Shown: positions 63,977 through 64,000 of the stretch, piece after piece
Layout: each line of letters opens with the position of its first letter
Position numbering within the stretch: the first letter of the stretch is position 1
Source of the DNA: Verrucomicrobiales bacterium
GTDB lineage: Bacteria > Verrucomicrobiota > Verrucomicrobiia > Limisphaerales > J093
Assembly: GCA_024233215.1 (NCBI GenBank)
Contig: JACKPW010000019.1
Span: 79,289-143,288 of the forward strand
DNA length: 64,000 bases
Reading direction: 5' to 3'
Notes under the pieces: generated by a model
What the model was told of the DNA's origin: nothing
Database searches by the model: none
What the model saw: the letters and a program-made list of their open reading frames with translations, nothing else
Translations under genes and position numbers: made by a program

Positions 63977-64000
63977 ATGAATGCGCGCCTCTTCGATTCC
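63977..64000 (+). CDS. start of a gene cut by the window end
   Basis: An ATG at 63977 opens a frame (MNARLFDS) that reaches the right edge. Its placement behind the CRP-like palindrome and the TTGTAC pair supports a real start. Nothing can be said of the product. Confidence 0.35.

Noticed and set aside
60855..64000. Direct repeat of the tRNA-Pro 3-prime end as an attachment site
   Set aside because: I looked for another GAGAGTTCGAATCTCTC-like copy to the window end and did not see one; the far boundary, if it exists, is outside.

Overview
The window is about 64 kb of high-GC bacterial chromosome. The gene families point to the Verrucomicrobiota, most likely a Limisphaerales/Pedosphaera-type lineage. 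The pointers are Tat-exported Gfo/Idh oxidoreductases, 3-keto-disaccharide hydrolase (DUF1080) proteins, a DUF1552 protein, very large FG-GAP/ASPIC-UnbV surface proteins, a prepilin-type H-X9-DG protein, and exported proteins ending in short FARLG/FFRLV tails. This assignment is inference: no rRNA gene is present.

Layout: 1-5 kb has the edge of an exported protein gene and a three-gene ABC-2 export operon. 5-10 kb has a DUF1080 protein, two small or unknown exported proteins, and a phosphohexomutase plus ribulose-phosphate epimerase pair. 10-24.5 kb is a surface-protein block: a TPR/FG-GAP lipoprotein overlapping a GH42-like glycosidase, an FG-GAP/UnbV protein with a cysteine-free thioredoxin-like tail, and an 1108-residue protein with five tandem repeats. 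24.8-30.4 kb has an AGE-family epimerase, a GDPD, a Gfo/Idh enzyme and a DUF1552 protein. 30.4-37.2 kb has a lone CbiO-type ATPase, a zinc anti-sigma-like gene coupled to a CoA-disulfide-reductase/rhodanese, a CAP protein, a lipoprotein and a second DUF1080 protein. 37.2-46 kb holds housekeeping genes (clpP-clpX, the C-terminal half of a split carB, an NtrC-like regulator, amt) plus a GT-C-like membrane protein. 46-60.7 kb has a HEAT protein, two further Gfo/Idh proteins, a GH-A glycosidase, a PPIase plus three-HupE operon, a prepilin-type protein and priA.

At 60.8 kb a tRNA-Pro(GGG) marks a change. Downstream there is about 640 bp without a convincing gene, an Mrr-type restriction endonuclease, a frameshifted gene, a TPR protein and the start of a further gene behind a perfect TGTGA-N6-TCACA palindrome. 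This looks like the left end of a tRNA-anchored accessory region that runs off the window.

Functionally, the glycosidases, three Gfo/Idh enzymes, two DUF1080 proteins, the AGE epimerase and the phosphohexomutase suggest polysaccharide or keto-sugar degradation, with Sec and Tat export used heavily. Four families of short inverted or dispersed repeats lie between genes (24.6, 45.9, 28.8/55.0, 17.5/27.3/48.2 and 51.3 kb). No CRISPR array, intact insertion sequence, prophage or rRNA was seen. No single locus can be shown from sequence alone to be a new system; the strongest candidates are the tRNA-Pro accessory edge, the PPIase-HupE-HupE-HupE operon, the anti-sigma/disulfide-reductase pair and the repeat families.
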